From positions 1 through 53,297 of the forward strand of contig NZ_MDGM01000011.1 of NCBI RefSeq assembly GCF_002742285.1: DNA of 53,297 nucleotides. Direction: 5' to 3'. Below, piece after piece: positions 39,662 through 49,688 of the stretch. Numbering within the stretch: the stretch's first letter is position 1; the number at the start of each line of letters is the position of its first letter. Position numbers and translations under genes: made by a program. The notes beneath the pieces are model-generated. The model saw only the letters and a list, made by a program, of their open reading frames with translations. It did no database searches and had not been told where the DNA came from. This DNA comes from Paramylibacter kogurei (lineage in GTDB: Bacteria > Pseudomonadota > Alphaproteobacteria > Rhodobacterales > Rhodobacteraceae).

Positions 39662-40990
39662 ATGAGGAATTTTGCAATTGCAGCGACCACCAGCTTGATC
39701 GCGCTTGGCACCGCAAACGGTGCGCTCGCGGATGATCGCTGTGCGCCTGCATTGGGATTGGGTGATTTTGCAGGACAAACCGTCACCATTTCAGGCCCTT
39801 GGGAAGGCAATGACGAGACATTGGTGAATACCGTGTTGGATTGTTTTAAGGCCGCGACAGGTGCAAATGTTGAATATTCTGGATCAGGTGAATTTGAACA
39901 GTTGATCGTCACAGACATCCGTTCGGGTTCGGCGCCAAACGTTGCAGTATTCCCGCAACCCGGTCTGGCCGCCGATCTTGCAGCAGAAGGTGGGCTTGTC
40001 CCATTGGACGAAGAATTGGCCAGCTGGATGAACGAAAATTATGGTGCGGGTCAGTCTTGGGTGGATTTGGGCACCTATGCCAACAAAGACGGTGCAGATG
40101 AATTTTTTGCATTCGCTTATAAGGTTGATGTGAAATCATTGGTTTGGTTCAAACCCGAAAATTTCGAAGATGCGGGATATGAAATCCCCGCCACAATGGA
40201 AGAGTTGATGGCCCTGTCTGATCAGATCGTCGCCGATGGTGGAACACCGTGGTGTTTGGGAATTGAATCCGGTGGTGCAACAGGTTGGACGGCGACAGAT
40301 TGGATGGAAGACATCATGTTGCGCACCGCACCACCCAGCGCATATGACAAATGGGTCACAAATGAATTGCCGTTCAACAGTGACGAAGTCAAAAAGGCAA
40401 TGGATGTGTTTGGTTCAATCGTCAAAAATGACGCCTATGTCGCGGGTGGTTCAGGTGCGGTTGCATCCACTTTTTTTGGCGACAGCCCAAAGGGTTTGTT
40501 CACCACACCACCACAATGTTACATGCATCGCCAAGCATCATTTATCCCAAGCTTCTTCCCAAATAAAGGTGCAGAGCTAGAGGCCGGCGAAGCCGACTTT
40601 TTCTATCTGCCACCGTTTGCTTCGATGGCCGATTTGGGGCGCCCAGTTTTGGGGGCGGGCACAGTATGGGCCATGACAAAAGAATCTGACGCGACCAAAG
40701 CGTTGTTCAAATTCCTTACCTTGCCTGTGGCGCATGAAATCTGGATGGCACAAACAGGGTTTTTAACACCGCACAAAGGTGTTGATTCATCTGCCTATGC
40801 CAATGATTCATTGCGCAAAATGGGTGAGATTTTGGCCACTGCGGACACGTTCCGATTTGATGCATCTGATTTGATGCCAGGTAAAATTGGTGCGGGGGCA
40901 TTTTGGACGGAAATGACCGCATTCACCCAAGGCCAAGATACAAACACCACCGCCGACAATATTCAAAAAGCCTGGGACGCGATTAAATAA
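39662..40990 (+). CDS. aglE: alpha-glucoside ABC transporter, substrate-binding protein
   Basis: 442 residues from ATG 39662 with GGGAGG upstream. A Sec signal of about 24 residues ending GALA-DD leads into a cluster-B sugar-binding fold (GDFAGQTVTISGPWEG, NVAVFPQPGLAADLA, GIESGGATGWTATDWMED). In rhizobia the orthologous operon imports sucrose, trehalose, maltose and related alpha-glucosides. First gene of aglEFGAK. Confidence 0.92.
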   Translation: MRNFAIAATTSLIALGTANGALADDRCAPALGLGDFAGQTVTISGPWEGNDETLVNTVLDCFKAATGANVEYSGSGEFEQLIVTDIRSGSAPNVAVFPQPGLAADLAAEGGLVPLDEELASWMNENYGAGQSWVDLGTYANKDGADEFFAFAYKVDVKSLVWFKPENFEDAGYEIPATMEELMALSDQIVADGGTPWCLGIESGGATGWTATDWMEDIMLRTAPPSAYDKWVTNELPFNSDEVKKAMDVFGSIVKNDAYVAGGSGAVASTFFGDSPKGLFTTPPQCYMHRQASFIPSFFPNKGAELEAGEADFFYLPPFASMADLGRPVLGAGTVWAMTKESDATKALFKFLTLPVAHEIWMAQTGFLTPHKGVDSSAYANDSLRKMGEILATADTFRFDASDLMPGKIGAGAFWTEMTAFTQGQDTNTTADNIQKAWDAIK

Positions 40991-41002
40991 TTGACGGCAT
41001 AA

Positions 41003-41063
41003 ACACGCGATTGCGCGTGTGTGGTGTAGCGAACAGGCAGCAAATGACATTGCTGCCTGTTCG
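41003..41063 (+). promoter_or_regulatory. two perfect hairpins between aglE and aglF
   Basis: ACACGCG/CGCGTGT (41003-41020, loop ATTG) and a 14-bp perfect stem CGAACAGGCAGCAA/TTGCTGCCTGTTCG (41030-41063, loop ATGACA). Neither is followed by a T-tract. They begin 12 bases behind the binding-protein stop and probably stabilise the aglE message or cut read-through to the permeases. Confidence 0.8.
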
Positions 41064-41099
41064 AATGACAAACTGTTCAGCGAAGCAAAGCAAAATTTG

Positions 41100-42299
41100 A
41101 TGAAAACTCTTGGCGCAGAAATCGCAGGGAAATTGACGGCGATCACATTGACCATGCTGATTGTATTGCCCGCCATTGCGATATTTTTATTTGCAGCCAG
41201 TTCATATCTGTCGTCCGCATTGGTGCCCATATTGCCCTTTGATGCGGGTACTAATGGCAAAATTTTATTTGCGATCCGTGCGGTGTGTATCGCTGTTTTT
41301 ATCAGCTTTGCTTATTTTTGGTTGGCCAATTGGATGAATTTCAAACTGTCCAACACCGACAGCGAACGCGGCCAACGTGTAACAGAGGCAATCCAGCCTT
41401 GGATATTCATCGGACCTGCGATTTTATTGCTGTTTGGGTTTTTGGTTTACCCGACATTCGAAACATTTCGTATCAGTTTAACAAATGACATCCCATTGCT
41501 GGATGCGCTGGGAAACCCCGTTTTGAATGATGCGGGCGATATGCGCCAAACGCTTGGCTTTGTTGGGTTTGCTAATTACGCCACGGTGTTAACATCGGAA
41601 AATTTTTGGCTGGCTATACGCAATTCTGTGCTTTGGCTGTTTGTGGTGCCCACCACATGTATCATTTTTGGCATGTTGATTGCCGTTTTGGCGGATAACG
41701 TAAGATGGGGCACATTTGCCAAATCAATGATCTTTATCCCCATGGCAATTTCATTTGTCGGAGCCGCAGTAATTTGGCGCAATATTTATGCGGATGGTGG
41801 CACCGCAACCCATCAGATCGGATTGTTAAACGCCCTGCTCTCCCCACTGGGTGTGGAACCACGGTTTTGGTATGAAATGGAATTTTGGGGCAATTTTTTC
41901 ATGATGGGCATTTTGGTTTGGATACAAACCGGTTTTGCCATGGTGATTTTTTCCGCAGCGCTTCGCTCCGTTCCCCAAGAAACGATAGAGGCCGCAGAAA
42001 TCGACGGGGCGACCCCTGTTCAAACATTTTTCCGCATCACCTTGCCCCAGATATATTCCACCGTGGTTGTCGTTTGGACCACGCTGACCATTTTGGTATT
42101 GAAGGTGTTTGATATCCCCTTTGCGCTTACGGCGAATAAGGCAGATAAATTGTTGCTTGCAACCTATATGGAACAAACACGCAATTCACAGCGTGACCCA
42201 GAATTGGCCGCCGCAATTGCGATCATATTAATGCTGACGATCGTGCCGATCATGCTGTTCAACTTGTGGCGGATCAAGGTGGAGGCGCGTGATGGCTAG
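41100..42299 (+). CDS. aglF: alpha-glucoside ABC transporter permease
   Basis: 399 residues from ATG 41100. An N-terminal pair of membrane spans and a loop precede the MalF-like six-span core, making it longer than a standard 300-residue permease, as usual for AglF. The EAA loop is TIEAAEIDGATPVQTFFRIT near residue 300. The Shine-Dalgarno is poor, and the gene follows two hairpins, so lower expression than aglE is likely. Confidence 0.9.
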   Translation: MKTLGAEIAGKLTAITLTMLIVLPAIAIFLFAASSYLSSALVPILPFDAGTNGKILFAIRAVCIAVFISFAYFWLANWMNFKLSNTDSERGQRVTEAIQPWIFIGPAILLLFGFLVYPTFETFRISLTNDIPLLDALGNPVLNDAGDMRQTLGFVGFANYATVLTSENFWLAIRNSVLWLFVVPTTCIIFGMLIAVLADNVRWGTFAKSMIFIPMAISFVGAAVIWRNIYADGGTATHQIGLLNALLSPLGVEPRFWYEMEFWGNFFMMGILVWIQTGFAMVIFSAALRSVPQETIEAAEIDGATPVQTFFRITLPQIYSTVVVVWTTLTILVLKVFDIPFALTANKADKLLLATYMEQTRNSQRDPELAAAIAIILMLTIVPIMLFNLWRIKVEARDG

Positions 42300-43509
42300 A
42301 CGTATCATTGCATCATTATTGCTATTGGCGCTGGTGCTTGTTTGGGTTGTGCCATTTGGCGGGCTGTTAATCACATCTGCACGTTCAACAAAACATGCCA
42401 ATGAAACGGGTTTTTGGACGGCTTTTCAAACCAATGAAATTGGCTATTCATTTAAAACCAAAGGCAAAGAAGCGGTTGAACGCATCGGCGATGATTGGGT
42501 GATCAAAGGCAATATTTTTGATGAACGCAATGCCGCAGACCAAGATTTGGCAGCGCAAAATAACGAACCCAAGACATTTGATATACATGGGAGTGTTGCG
42601 CGATTTGGCAGCGGTGCTGCAAACCCCGATGTGGCCGCCCCTGGTGAAACCATCGACATTCGCGATGGGCAATTCACGTTACATGAAAACGGCGATTACA
42701 CTTGGGTGTTTGAAACCGAATACACCAAATCGGGGAAAACCATTGGCGTGCGCGTGGCACACCCACCCCAGTTTGGATTGCGCAATTACAAACGTGCCTT
42801 CGCAGATGGGCGAATTCCAAATGCGTTGATCAATTCATTTATCGTAACAATCCCAGCAACAATTATCCCTGTGATGATCGCGGCATTTGCCGCCTATGCG
42901 TTTAGCTGGCTGCAATTCCCCGGCCGCGATTTATTGTTGGGCATCGTGATTGCATTACTGGTGGTCCCATTGCAATTGGCGTTCATTCCCGTGTTGTCGA
43001 TCTATGCCAATTTGGCAGATTGGGCGGGGGATTTATCGGCCAGTTTGGGATGGTGTAGCGGGCAAGAATGCGACTATCCCGCGAAAACATTTTCGGGGCT
43101 TTGGATTGCACATACGGCATTTGGCCTACCACTCGCGATATTTTTGTTGCGCAATTATATCGCTGGATTGCCACGTGAATTGATGGAAAGTGCGCGTCTG
43201 GATGGTGCATCACATTTGCAGATATTCACCAAATTGGTGTTGCCGCTTTCGTTACCCGCATTGGCATCATACGGAATTTTCCAATTCTTGTGGGTGTGGA
43301 ACGATTTGTTGGTGGCGCTGATCTTGGGCCCGACCAGCGATCTGGTTTTGCCAATCGAAATTCAAAAACAAATCGGCACGTTCAAATCGGAATTGGAACG
43401 GTTGAACGCATCCGCATTCATTTCAATGATTGTGCCGTTGATCGTATTTCTGTCCATGCAAAAATATTTTGTTCGCGGCTTGCTCGCGGGATCGGTTAAG
43501 GGGGGCTAA
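42292..43509 (+). CDS. aglG: alpha-glucoside ABC transporter permease
   Basis: 405 residues from ATG 42292 (GGAGG six bases upstream), overlapping aglF by 8 bases. After the first span there is a periplasmic insert of roughly 130 residues (about 30-165) with beta-rich sequence, then the MalG-like core. The EAA loop is ELMESARLDGASHLQIFTKL. Large periplasmic inserts are a feature of AglG proteins and may contact the binding protein. Confidence 0.9.
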   Translation: MARRIIASLLLLALVLVWVVPFGGLLITSARSTKHANETGFWTAFQTNEIGYSFKTKGKEAVERIGDDWVIKGNIFDERNAADQDLAAQNNEPKTFDIHGSVARFGSGAANPDVAAPGETIDIRDGQFTLHENGDYTWVFETEYTKSGKTIGVRVAHPPQFGLRNYKRAFADGRIPNALINSFIVTIPATIIPVMIAAFAAYAFSWLQFPGRDLLLGIVIALLVVPLQLAFIPVLSIYANLADWAGDLSASLGWCSGQECDYPAKTFSGLWIAHTAFGLPLAIFLLRNYIAGLPRELMESARLDGASHLQIFTKLVLPLSLPALASYGIFQFLWVWNDLLVALILGPTSDLVLPIEIQKQIGTFKSELERLNASAFISMIVPLIVFLSMQKYFVRGLLAGSVKGG

Positions 43510-45129
43510 ATGAGCCAAGACTGGTGGCGCGGCGGCGTTATTTATCAAATTTATCCACGTTCGTACCAAGACAGTACGGGCAATGGTCAGGGCGATTTGA
43601 ACGGCATTACACAACGCTTGGATCATATCGCAAGCCTTGGGGTGGATAGCGTTTGGATTTCCCCATTTTTCAAATCCCCGATGAAGGATTTTGGATATGA
43701 TGTGTCCGATTATCGCGCCATTGATCCCTGCTTTGGCACATTGGATGATTTTGATGCGCTGTTGGCGCGTGCCCATGAATTGGGGTTGAAAATCATGATT
43801 GATTTGGTGTTGTCCCACACATCCGATCAACACGATTGGTTTGCACAAAGCCGACAATCACATGATAACGCAAAATCAGATTGGTATGTTTGGGCAGACC
43901 CAAAACCAGATGGAACACCGCCTAATAACTGGCTTTCCATTTTTGGCGGTTCAGCATGGCAATGGGAGCCAAAGCGCGAACAATATTATTTGCATAATTT
44001 TTTAACCAGCCAACCGGATTTGAATTTTCACAACACCGATGTCCAAGATGCTTTGTTGGATGTGGTCAAATTCTGGCTTGATCGCGGTGTGGATGGATTT
44101 CGTCTTGATACGATCAACTTTTATTTTCATGATCAAAAACTGCGCGATAACCCCGCGCTGTCACCCGATGAACGCAACGCGTCCATTGCACCTGCGGTGA
44201 ACCCTTATAACCATCAAAACCATCTCTATGATAAAAATCAGCCTGAAAACCTTTTGTTTTTGGAACGTTTGCGCCGATTGATGGATAAATACGATGATCG
44301 CACAATTGTTGGCGAAGTTGGCGATGCACAATGTGGTTTGGATATTGTTGCACAATATACCAAGCCCGGGCGCGTACATATGTGTTATGCGTTTGATTTC
44401 CTGTCGCCCGAACCATTATCGGCGCAAAAGACCCAAAACATTTTATCAGATTTTGCAAACAAGGCACCCGATGGTTGGCCCTGTTGGGCGCTGTCCAATC
44501 ACGATGTGGTTCGCCACGCAACGCGATTATCAACCACTGCGGGGCGCAAACAATACCAAATGCAAGGGGCCTTGCTTTTGTCCATGGAAGGGTCAGCCTG
44601 CATTTACCAAGGCGAAGAATTGGGTCTGCCAGAGGCGGATGTTCCATTTGAAGCGTTACAAGATCCTTATGGCATAACATTTTGGCCAGAATTTAAAGGA
44701 CGCGATGGGTGTCGCACACCCATGGTTTGGGATGACAGCGCACAAGCGGGATTTTCAAGCGCGGATAAAACATGGCTTCCGATTGATCCGCAGCATTTGA
44801 AAATGACGGTCGCACATCAAGAAGAGCAAAATGATAGCCTACTTCATTTTTATCGCCAATTCTTGGCGTTTCGCAAATCACATACGGCACTTGTGTCAGG
44901 TAAAACCACCGCATTAAACGCCACGCCATCGGTGCTGCATTTTATTCGAATTGGGGATTCAGGTGACATTTTCTGTGCGTTTAATTTCACTGATGAACCA
45001 CAAACGATCCCATTTGAACAAGCAGGTGATGTTTTAACCGCGAGTGGATTTACCCCACAATTAGCCAACGGAGCACTAACCATTGCCCCACACGCCGCCG
45101 CATTTATTGCGTTGAAAGGAAATTCGTAA
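43510..45129 (+). CDS. aglA: alpha-glucosidase, glycoside hydrolase family 13
   Basis: 539 residues, cytoplasmic. GH13 catalytic residues: nucleophile Asp200 in [10 protein letters not shown], acid/base Glu269 in IVGEVGD and Asp332 in SNHDVVR. The conserved region I reads [14 protein letters not shown], with Ser where Asn is most common. It hydrolyses imported alpha-glucosides to glucose. Starts directly after the aglG stop and overlaps aglK by one base. Confidence 0.93.
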   Translation: MSQDWWRGGVIYQIYPRSYQDSTGNGQGDLNGITQRLDHIASLGVDSVWISPFFKSPMKDFGYDVSDYRAIDPCFGTLDDFDALLARAHELGLKIMIDLVLSHTSDQHDWFAQSRQSHDNAKSDWYVWADPKPDGTPPNNWLSIFGGSAWQWEPKREQYYLHNFLTSQPDLNFHNTDVQDALLDVVKFWLDRGVDGFRLDTINFYFHDQKLRDNPALSPDERNASIAPAVNPYNHQNHLYDKNQPENLLFLERLRRLMDKYDDRTIVGEVGDAQCGLDIVAQYTKPGRVHMCYAFDFLSPEPLSAQKTQNILSDFANKAPDGWPCWALSNHDVVRHATRLSTTAGRKQYQMQGALLLSMEGSACIYQGEELGLPEADVPFEALQDPYGITFWPEFKGRDGCRTPMVWDDSAQAGFSSADKTWLPIDPQHLKMTVAHQEEQNDSLLHFYRQFLAFRKSHTALVSGKTTALNATPSVLHFIRIGDSGDIFCAFNFTDEPQTIPFEQAGDVLTASGFTPQLANGALTIAPHAAAFIALKGNS

Positions 45130-46145
45130 TGTCCGCACTTACGTTGCAAAACATCGACAAAGTTTATGGCAAAACACAAGTGATGCACGATGTCTCGCTG
45201 GACATTGAACAGGGTGAATTTGTTGTATTTGTTGGGCCGTCTGGTTGTGGCAAATCTACGTTGTTACGCATGATCGCAGGTCTTGAAAGCATCAGCGCAG
45301 GAACGCTGTTTATTGGTGACAAGAAAATGAATAACGTGCCCGCATCAAAACGCGGCATTGCAATGGTTTTTCAAAGCTATGCATTATACCCCCATATGAG
45401 CGTTGCGGATAACATGGGGTTTTCGCTGTCAATTGCCAAAACCCCAAAACAAGAAATCAAACAACGCGTTGCGGCCGCCGCTGAAATCTTGCAACTGACG
45501 CCATATTTGAACCGCCTGCCCAAAGCATTGTCAGGCGGTCAACGCCAACGTGTGGCCATTGGGCGTGCGATTGTGCGTGAACCCGATGTGTTTTTGTTTG
45601 ATGAACCTTTGTCCAATTTGGATGCCGAATTGCGCGTTTCAACACGGCGTGAAATCGCAAATCTGAAAGCATCAATGCCCGATACAACCATGATTTATGT
45701 GACCCACGATCAGGTAGAGGCCATGACCTTGGCCGATAAAATCGTGGTGTTGCGTGATGGGCGTGTGGAACAAGTTGGAACGCCGCTGGAATTATATGAT
45801 CGCCCGCGCAACAGCTTTGTCGGGCAATTCATCGGTAGCCCAAAGATGAATATTTTTGGCTCGGGTGATTTGGCGGTGCAAAACTGGCCCCATCACAACA
45901 CTGGCATTCGCCCTGAACATCTGGAACCAGCAACACCAAAAACTGCTATCGTTTCTGGCACATTGGAATTTGTCGAAAAGCTGGGCGAATATTCACTGGC
46001 GTATTTGCGCACGGCTACGGGTTGCGAATTCACCGTAAAATTTGATCGCAGTATCAACCACGCGATCGGCAAAGAGCTACATTTCAAAGCGGATCATAAC
46101 AATCTGCATCAATTTGACTCCAAAACCATGTTACGGGTGGATTGA
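45129..46145 (+). CDS. aglK: alpha-glucoside ABC transporter ATP-binding protein
   Basis: 338 residues, MalK type. Walker [10 protein letters not shown] (about 37-45), signature LSGGQRQR, Walker [11 protein letters not shown] and switch histidine in YVTHDQVEA are all canonical, so it works as a homodimer on AglFG. The C-terminal 100 residues form the regulatory TOBE-like domain. Ends 7 bases from the convergent fructokinase gene, without a visible terminator. Confidence 0.93.
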   Translation: MSALTLQNIDKVYGKTQVMHDVSLDIEQGEFVVFVGPSGCGKSTLLRMIAGLESISAGTLFIGDKKMNNVPASKRGIAMVFQSYALYPHMSVADNMGFSLSIAKTPKQEIKQRVAAAAEILQLTPYLNRLPKALSGGQRQRVAIGRAIVREPDVFLFDEPLSNLDAELRVSTRREIANLKASMPDTTMIYVTHDQVEAMTLADKIVVLRDGRVEQVGTPLELYDRPRNSFVGQFIGSPKMNIFGSGDLAVQNWPHHNTGIRPEHLEPATPKTAIVSGTLEFVEKLGEYSLAYLRTATGCEFTVKFDRSINHAIGKELHFKADHNNLHQFDSKTMLRVD

Positions 46146-46152
46146 TCGCTGA

Positions 46153-47109
46153 TTAAGCATCAACCGTTATTTGATGGAATTGTTGTTCCAATTCGGCCTT
46201 GGTTGGTGGATTTGCGCCACTGCGTGACACCGCGATTGCCGCGGCTTTGGATGCATAATCCAGCGCTTTGTGAATATCGTTTGCATCAATTTTGGCGATC
46301 TTTTCTTTGGTCAACAAACCAAGGCTATGCAACACAGATAAAAATCCCGCGTTAAACGTATCGCCCGCACCGATGGTATCAACCACGTTGATAGCAGGGG
46401 GGTGCATGTCAACCGTTGCACCCGATGGCAAATGGGCCACTGATCCCTTTGATCCTTTGGTGATCAAAACAATTTTTGATCCAAACTCGTGGATCACATC
46501 CATTGGATCAACCGGTGTTTCCCGCGCAGTTGCGATCCAATCCAAATCTTCGTCGGATAGTTTGACGATATCTGCATGAGAAATCATGTTATCGATACGA
46601 TTAAGATATTGCGCAGTGTCGTCAATAAATGACGGGCGAATATTGGGGTCAATCATGATGACCTTTTTGGCGGCATTCGCGACACAGACCTGTTCATAGG
46701 TATTGCCCGCTGGATCATTGCACAGGCTGATCCCGCCAAAAAACATGGCTTGCACGGTTGCAGGGATTGCGGGCACATCACGTGGCGACAACAATCGCCC
46801 CGCTGAATTTTCGTCGTAAAACGTATATTGTGCATGACCATTGGTCAGTTGAACAAAGGCAAGCGTTGTGGGTTGATTGCTACGCACACAATACGATGTA
46901 TCCACATTTTCATGCAGCAATATACGGTTGAGTTGCGCGCCAAACAGATCGGTTGAAAGACCAGACAGAAACCCTGTATTCACACCCAAGCGCGACAATG
47001 CAATTGCGGTGTTATACACAGCACCGCCATTTAACGGTGTGTAACTGGTTTGCCCATTCACATCACTTGGCACCATGTCAATCAGCGCCTCACCACAACA
47101 GAGGATCAT
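46153..47109 (-). CDS. fructokinase, PfkB/ribokinase family
   Basis: 318 residues from ATG 47109 (MILCCGEALIDMVPSDVNGQ), the usual family start; an in-frame ATG at 47148 would overlap frcK. The GGAVYNTAIALSRLG sugar-binding segment near residue 28 and the C-terminal anion-hole motif GAGDTFNAG (247-255) with catalytic Asp250 are intact. It phosphorylates imported fructose; context with frcBCAK supports this substrate over others. Last gene of the frc operon. Confidence 0.88.
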   Translation of the reverse strand: MILCCGEALIDMVPSDVNGQTSYTPLNGGAVYNTAIALSRLGVNTGFLSGLSTDLFGAQLNRILLHENVDTSYCVRSNQPTTLAFVQLTNGHAQYTFYDENSAGRLLSPRDVPAIPATVQAMFFGGISLCNDPAGNTYEQVCVANAAKKVIMIDPNIRPSFIDDTAQYLNRIDNMISHADIVKLSDEDLDWIATARETPVDPMDVIHEFGSKIVLITKGSKGSVAHLPSGATVDMHPPAINVVDTIGAGDTFNAGFLSVLHSLGLLTKEKIAKIDANDIHKALDYASKAAAIAVSRSGANPPTKAELEQQFHQITVDA

Positions 47110-47122
47110 CTTTGGCCACTTT

Positions 47123-47749
47123 TCATTGTAAATCGGTCTGGCTGACATTTTTGATATTCATGTCGCTTGCAATATGATTGCGCAAAACGCGATTAACGTT
47201 TGGTAAATCATTCCCATCTGTTTTGGCAATCGCTTCGGCCGAATCAAATCCATAACGCGACCAGCGATCCAGCAAACGTGCACGCAACATGGTATGGGGA
47301 ACCTCTAATGTGATGGAATAGTCCCATAGCATCGCCAAATCGCGCCACTTTGGTTCATCCAACATCAGATAATTTCCCTCTACAATTACCGTTTCGCAAT
47401 CCGCGCCGACATATCCAGCCCCAGCAACCGCACAATCACGTTCGCGATCAAACAGCGGGAAATAGATTTCGTCATCCGTTGATAAACGCTTGATCAGATG
47501 CACAAATCCATCCACGTCAAAAGTTTCGGGCGCGCCTTTGCGTTCCAATAAACCGCGCTGTTTCAAAATTTCATTTTCCAAATGAAATCCATCCATTGGC
47601 ACAACCACTGCATTTTTGGTTTGCGCCGCCAGCACGCCAGCATAAGTGGATTTACCACTGGCAGGTGGGCCAGAAACCGCAATCAACCGACGACAAGTTC
47701 GAAAAGGAACATCGCGTATCACTGAAACAAGATTGTTGATCTGACCCAT
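47123..47749 (-). CDS. frcK: P-loop kinase-like protein FrcK
   Basis: 208 residues. Walker A GPPASGKST at 27-35, then VVVPMDGFHLEN and a central PLFDRERDCA region, as in the pantothenate/uridine-kinase-like family. It corresponds to FrcK of the Sinorhizobium fructose operon, whose exact reaction is not established. Nine bases behind frcA. Confidence 0.85.
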   Translation of the reverse strand: MGQINNLVSVIRDVPFRTCRRLIAVSGPPASGKSTYAGVLAAQTKNAVVVPMDGFHLENEILKQRGLLERKGAPETFDVDGFVHLIKRLSTDDEIYFPLFDRERDCAVAGAGYVGADCETVIVEGNYLMLDEPKWRDLAMLWDYSITLEVPHTMLRARLLDRWSRYGFDSAEAIAKTDGNDLPNVNRVLRNHIASDMNIKNVSQTDLQ

Positions 47750-47758
47750 TTATTTCCC

Positions 47759-48535
47759 CTAGGCTGCGTTTTTTTCTGTTGGCGGTTCTTTTGCGCCCGT
47801 CATAAATGCAACCGCATCAGACATCGTATATTCATCCGGTTTGATCACACATAACCGTTTGCCCAAACGATGGATATGAATGCGGTCGGCCACCTCGAAT
47901 ACATGTGGCATGTTATGGCTGATCAGGATGATCGGAATGCCGCGTGATTTCACATCTTGGATCAGTTCCAGCACGCGACGCGATTCTTTGACGCCCAGCG
48001 CGGCGGTGGGTTCATCAAGAATAATAACTTTGGAACCAAATGCCGCTGCGCGCGCAACTGCAACGCCTTGGCGTTGACCACCTGACAAGGTTTCCACCGC
48101 TTGGTTAATGTTTTGAATTGTCATCAACCCAAGTTCGCTGAGTTTATCACGCGCGATCTTTTCCATTTTTGGGCGATCAAGTTGGCGCAAAAATTTACCC
48201 CGAAATCCAGGTTTGCGCAATTCGCGCCCCATGAACATATTATCCGCGATGGATAGTGCGGGTGACATGGCAAGCGTTTGATAAACGGTTTCAATGCCTT
48301 CGTTGCGTGCATCAATTGGAGAATGAAAATTAACCTTTTTTCCGTCAAGATAAACGTCGCCCTCATCAGGGATGACCGCGCCTGACACGGCCTTGATCAA
48401 TGATGATTTCCCTGCGCCATTATCACCGATCACCGCCAAGATTTCACCGGGGTAAAGATCAAAATCGCAATGATCCAATGCGGTAACCCGCCCGTAACGT
48501 TTGACCAATCCGCGGCCTTTTAAGATGGGTTCCAT
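47759..48535 (-). CDS. frcA: fructose ABC transporter ATP-binding protein
   Basis: 258 residues from ATG 48535, overlapping the frcC stop by one base (TGATG). A single ATPase domain: Walker A GDNGAGKSS, signature LSGGQRQG, Walker B IILDEPTAALG, switch His in ISHNMPHV. Most sugar ATPases of this CUT2 class carry two domains in about 500 residues; the one-domain form, used as a homodimer, is the FrcA type. Confidence 0.92.
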   Translation of the reverse strand: MEPILKGRGLVKRYGRVTALDHCDFDLYPGEILAVIGDNGAGKSSLIKAVSGAVIPDEGDVYLDGKKVNFHSPIDARNEGIETVYQTLAMSPALSIADNMFMGRELRKPGFRGKFLRQLDRPKMEKIARDKLSELGLMTIQNINQAVETLSGGQRQGVAVARAAAFGSKVIILDEPTAALGVKESRRVLELIQDVKSRGIPIILISHNMPHVFEVADRIHIHRLGKRLCVIKPDEYTMSDAVAFMTGAKEPPTEKNAA

Positions 48536-49596
48536 CAGACTGATACCTTTCTGATCCATTGATCAACAGCAACCGCACCAATGATAAGTGCGCCGATTAA
48601 CAAGAATGTCCATTGTGCATCCGCACCTAACAAGCGCAGGCCAAGCGTGAACACACCAACGATCAACGCGCCAAAGAACATCCCCATGATGGAACCACGT
48701 CCACCAAACAAGGATATGCCACCGATCACCACGGCGGTGATGCTTTCGATATTTGCCAATTGACCCGATGTTGGGGATACCGAACCGATCCGCCCGATCA
48801 AAGCCCAACCTGCAAATGCACAAATCACACCTGCCAGCATATAAACAGAAATGAGGATGCGTTTGACGTTCACGCCAGAAAGCTCTGCCGCCTCTGGATC
48901 ATCACCCACCGCATAGACATGACGCCCCCATGCAGTGTGACGCAAAACATAGGCCAGCATCAAAACCAACAGCACCAGAAAAATCACGCCATAGGTAAAC
49001 ACAGCGCCACCGACCTTAATTTTTTCGCCAAACAATTGTAGCAATGGTGCCTGGTTTGCGATGTCTTGGCTGCGAATGGTTTCATTGGCGGAATAGAGAA
49101 AATTCGTCGCCAAAATGATTTGCCACATACCAAGAGTTACAATGAATGGAGGGAGTTTCATGACCGCAATCAACCAGCCATTGATAAAGCCACAGATCGC
49201 ACCACAAGCCAATCCACAAGCAACAGCCAGTTCTGGTGGCAATCCATATCGAAATGTAAATTGCCCCATCACAACCGAGCTGAGCACCATGATCGCACCG
49301 ACTGACAGATCAATACCCGCAGTTAAAATCACCACAGATTGCGCCGCGCCCACGATGCCCACAATGGCTACTTGTTGCAAAATCAATGTAAGTGCAAATG
49401 GCGAGAAAAATTTGCTTCCGAGCAACACGCCAAAAATAATAAGCGAGATGAGCAATACAATTAACGGCACCAAAGATGGCGTCACATGCAACGCATGCTG
49501 AAATCGTTTCAAAAAAGATGCATCGTGGTTATCGAATTCTGCGACTTTGTTTGAGCTTCCTTGAAGCCCAGTTTCAAAGTTCTGGTCAGTGGACAT
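48535..49596 (-). CDS. frcC: fructose ABC transporter permease, CUT2 family
   Basis: 353 residues, about ten hydrophobic segments, RbsC-like. GIDLSVGAIMVLSSVVMG near residue 92 and GGISLFGGRGSIMGMFFGAL near residue 290 are the family signatures. The N-terminal 40 residues are cytosolic and polar. Follows frcB by 92 bases with a hairpin in between. Confidence 0.92.
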   Translation of the reverse strand: MSTDQNFETGLQGSSNKVAEFDNHDASFLKRFQHALHVTPSLVPLIVLLISLIIFGVLLGSKFFSPFALTLILQQVAIVGIVGAAQSVVILTAGIDLSVGAIMVLSSVVMGQFTFRYGLPPELAVACGLACGAICGFINGWLIAVMKLPPFIVTLGMWQIILATNFLYSANETIRSQDIANQAPLLQLFGEKIKVGGAVFTYGVIFLVLLVLMLAYVLRHTAWGRHVYAVGDDPEAAELSGVNVKRILISVYMLAGVICAFAGWALIGRIGSVSPTSGQLANIESITAVVIGGISLFGGRGSIMGMFFGALIVGVFTLGLRLLGADAQWTFLLIGALIIGAVAVDQWIRKVSV

Positions 49597-49634
49597 GCCT
49601 GTCTCCGTTGCGGTGCTGGAATTATCTTTGAATT

Positions 49635-49662
49635 GAAAGGGCGGGGAATTTTCCGCCCTTTC
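49635..49662 (-). promoter_or_regulatory. hairpin between frcB and frcC
   Basis: GAAAGGGCGG at 49635-49644 pairs perfectly with CCGCCCTTTC at 49653-49662 around 8 bases. Read leftward it is followed by AATTCAAAG rather than a T-tract. It lies 26 bases behind the frcB stop and fits a role in keeping the binding protein in excess. Confidence 0.75.
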
Positions 49663-49688
49663 GGATGAAGTTTTCTATTCGTTGGAAT

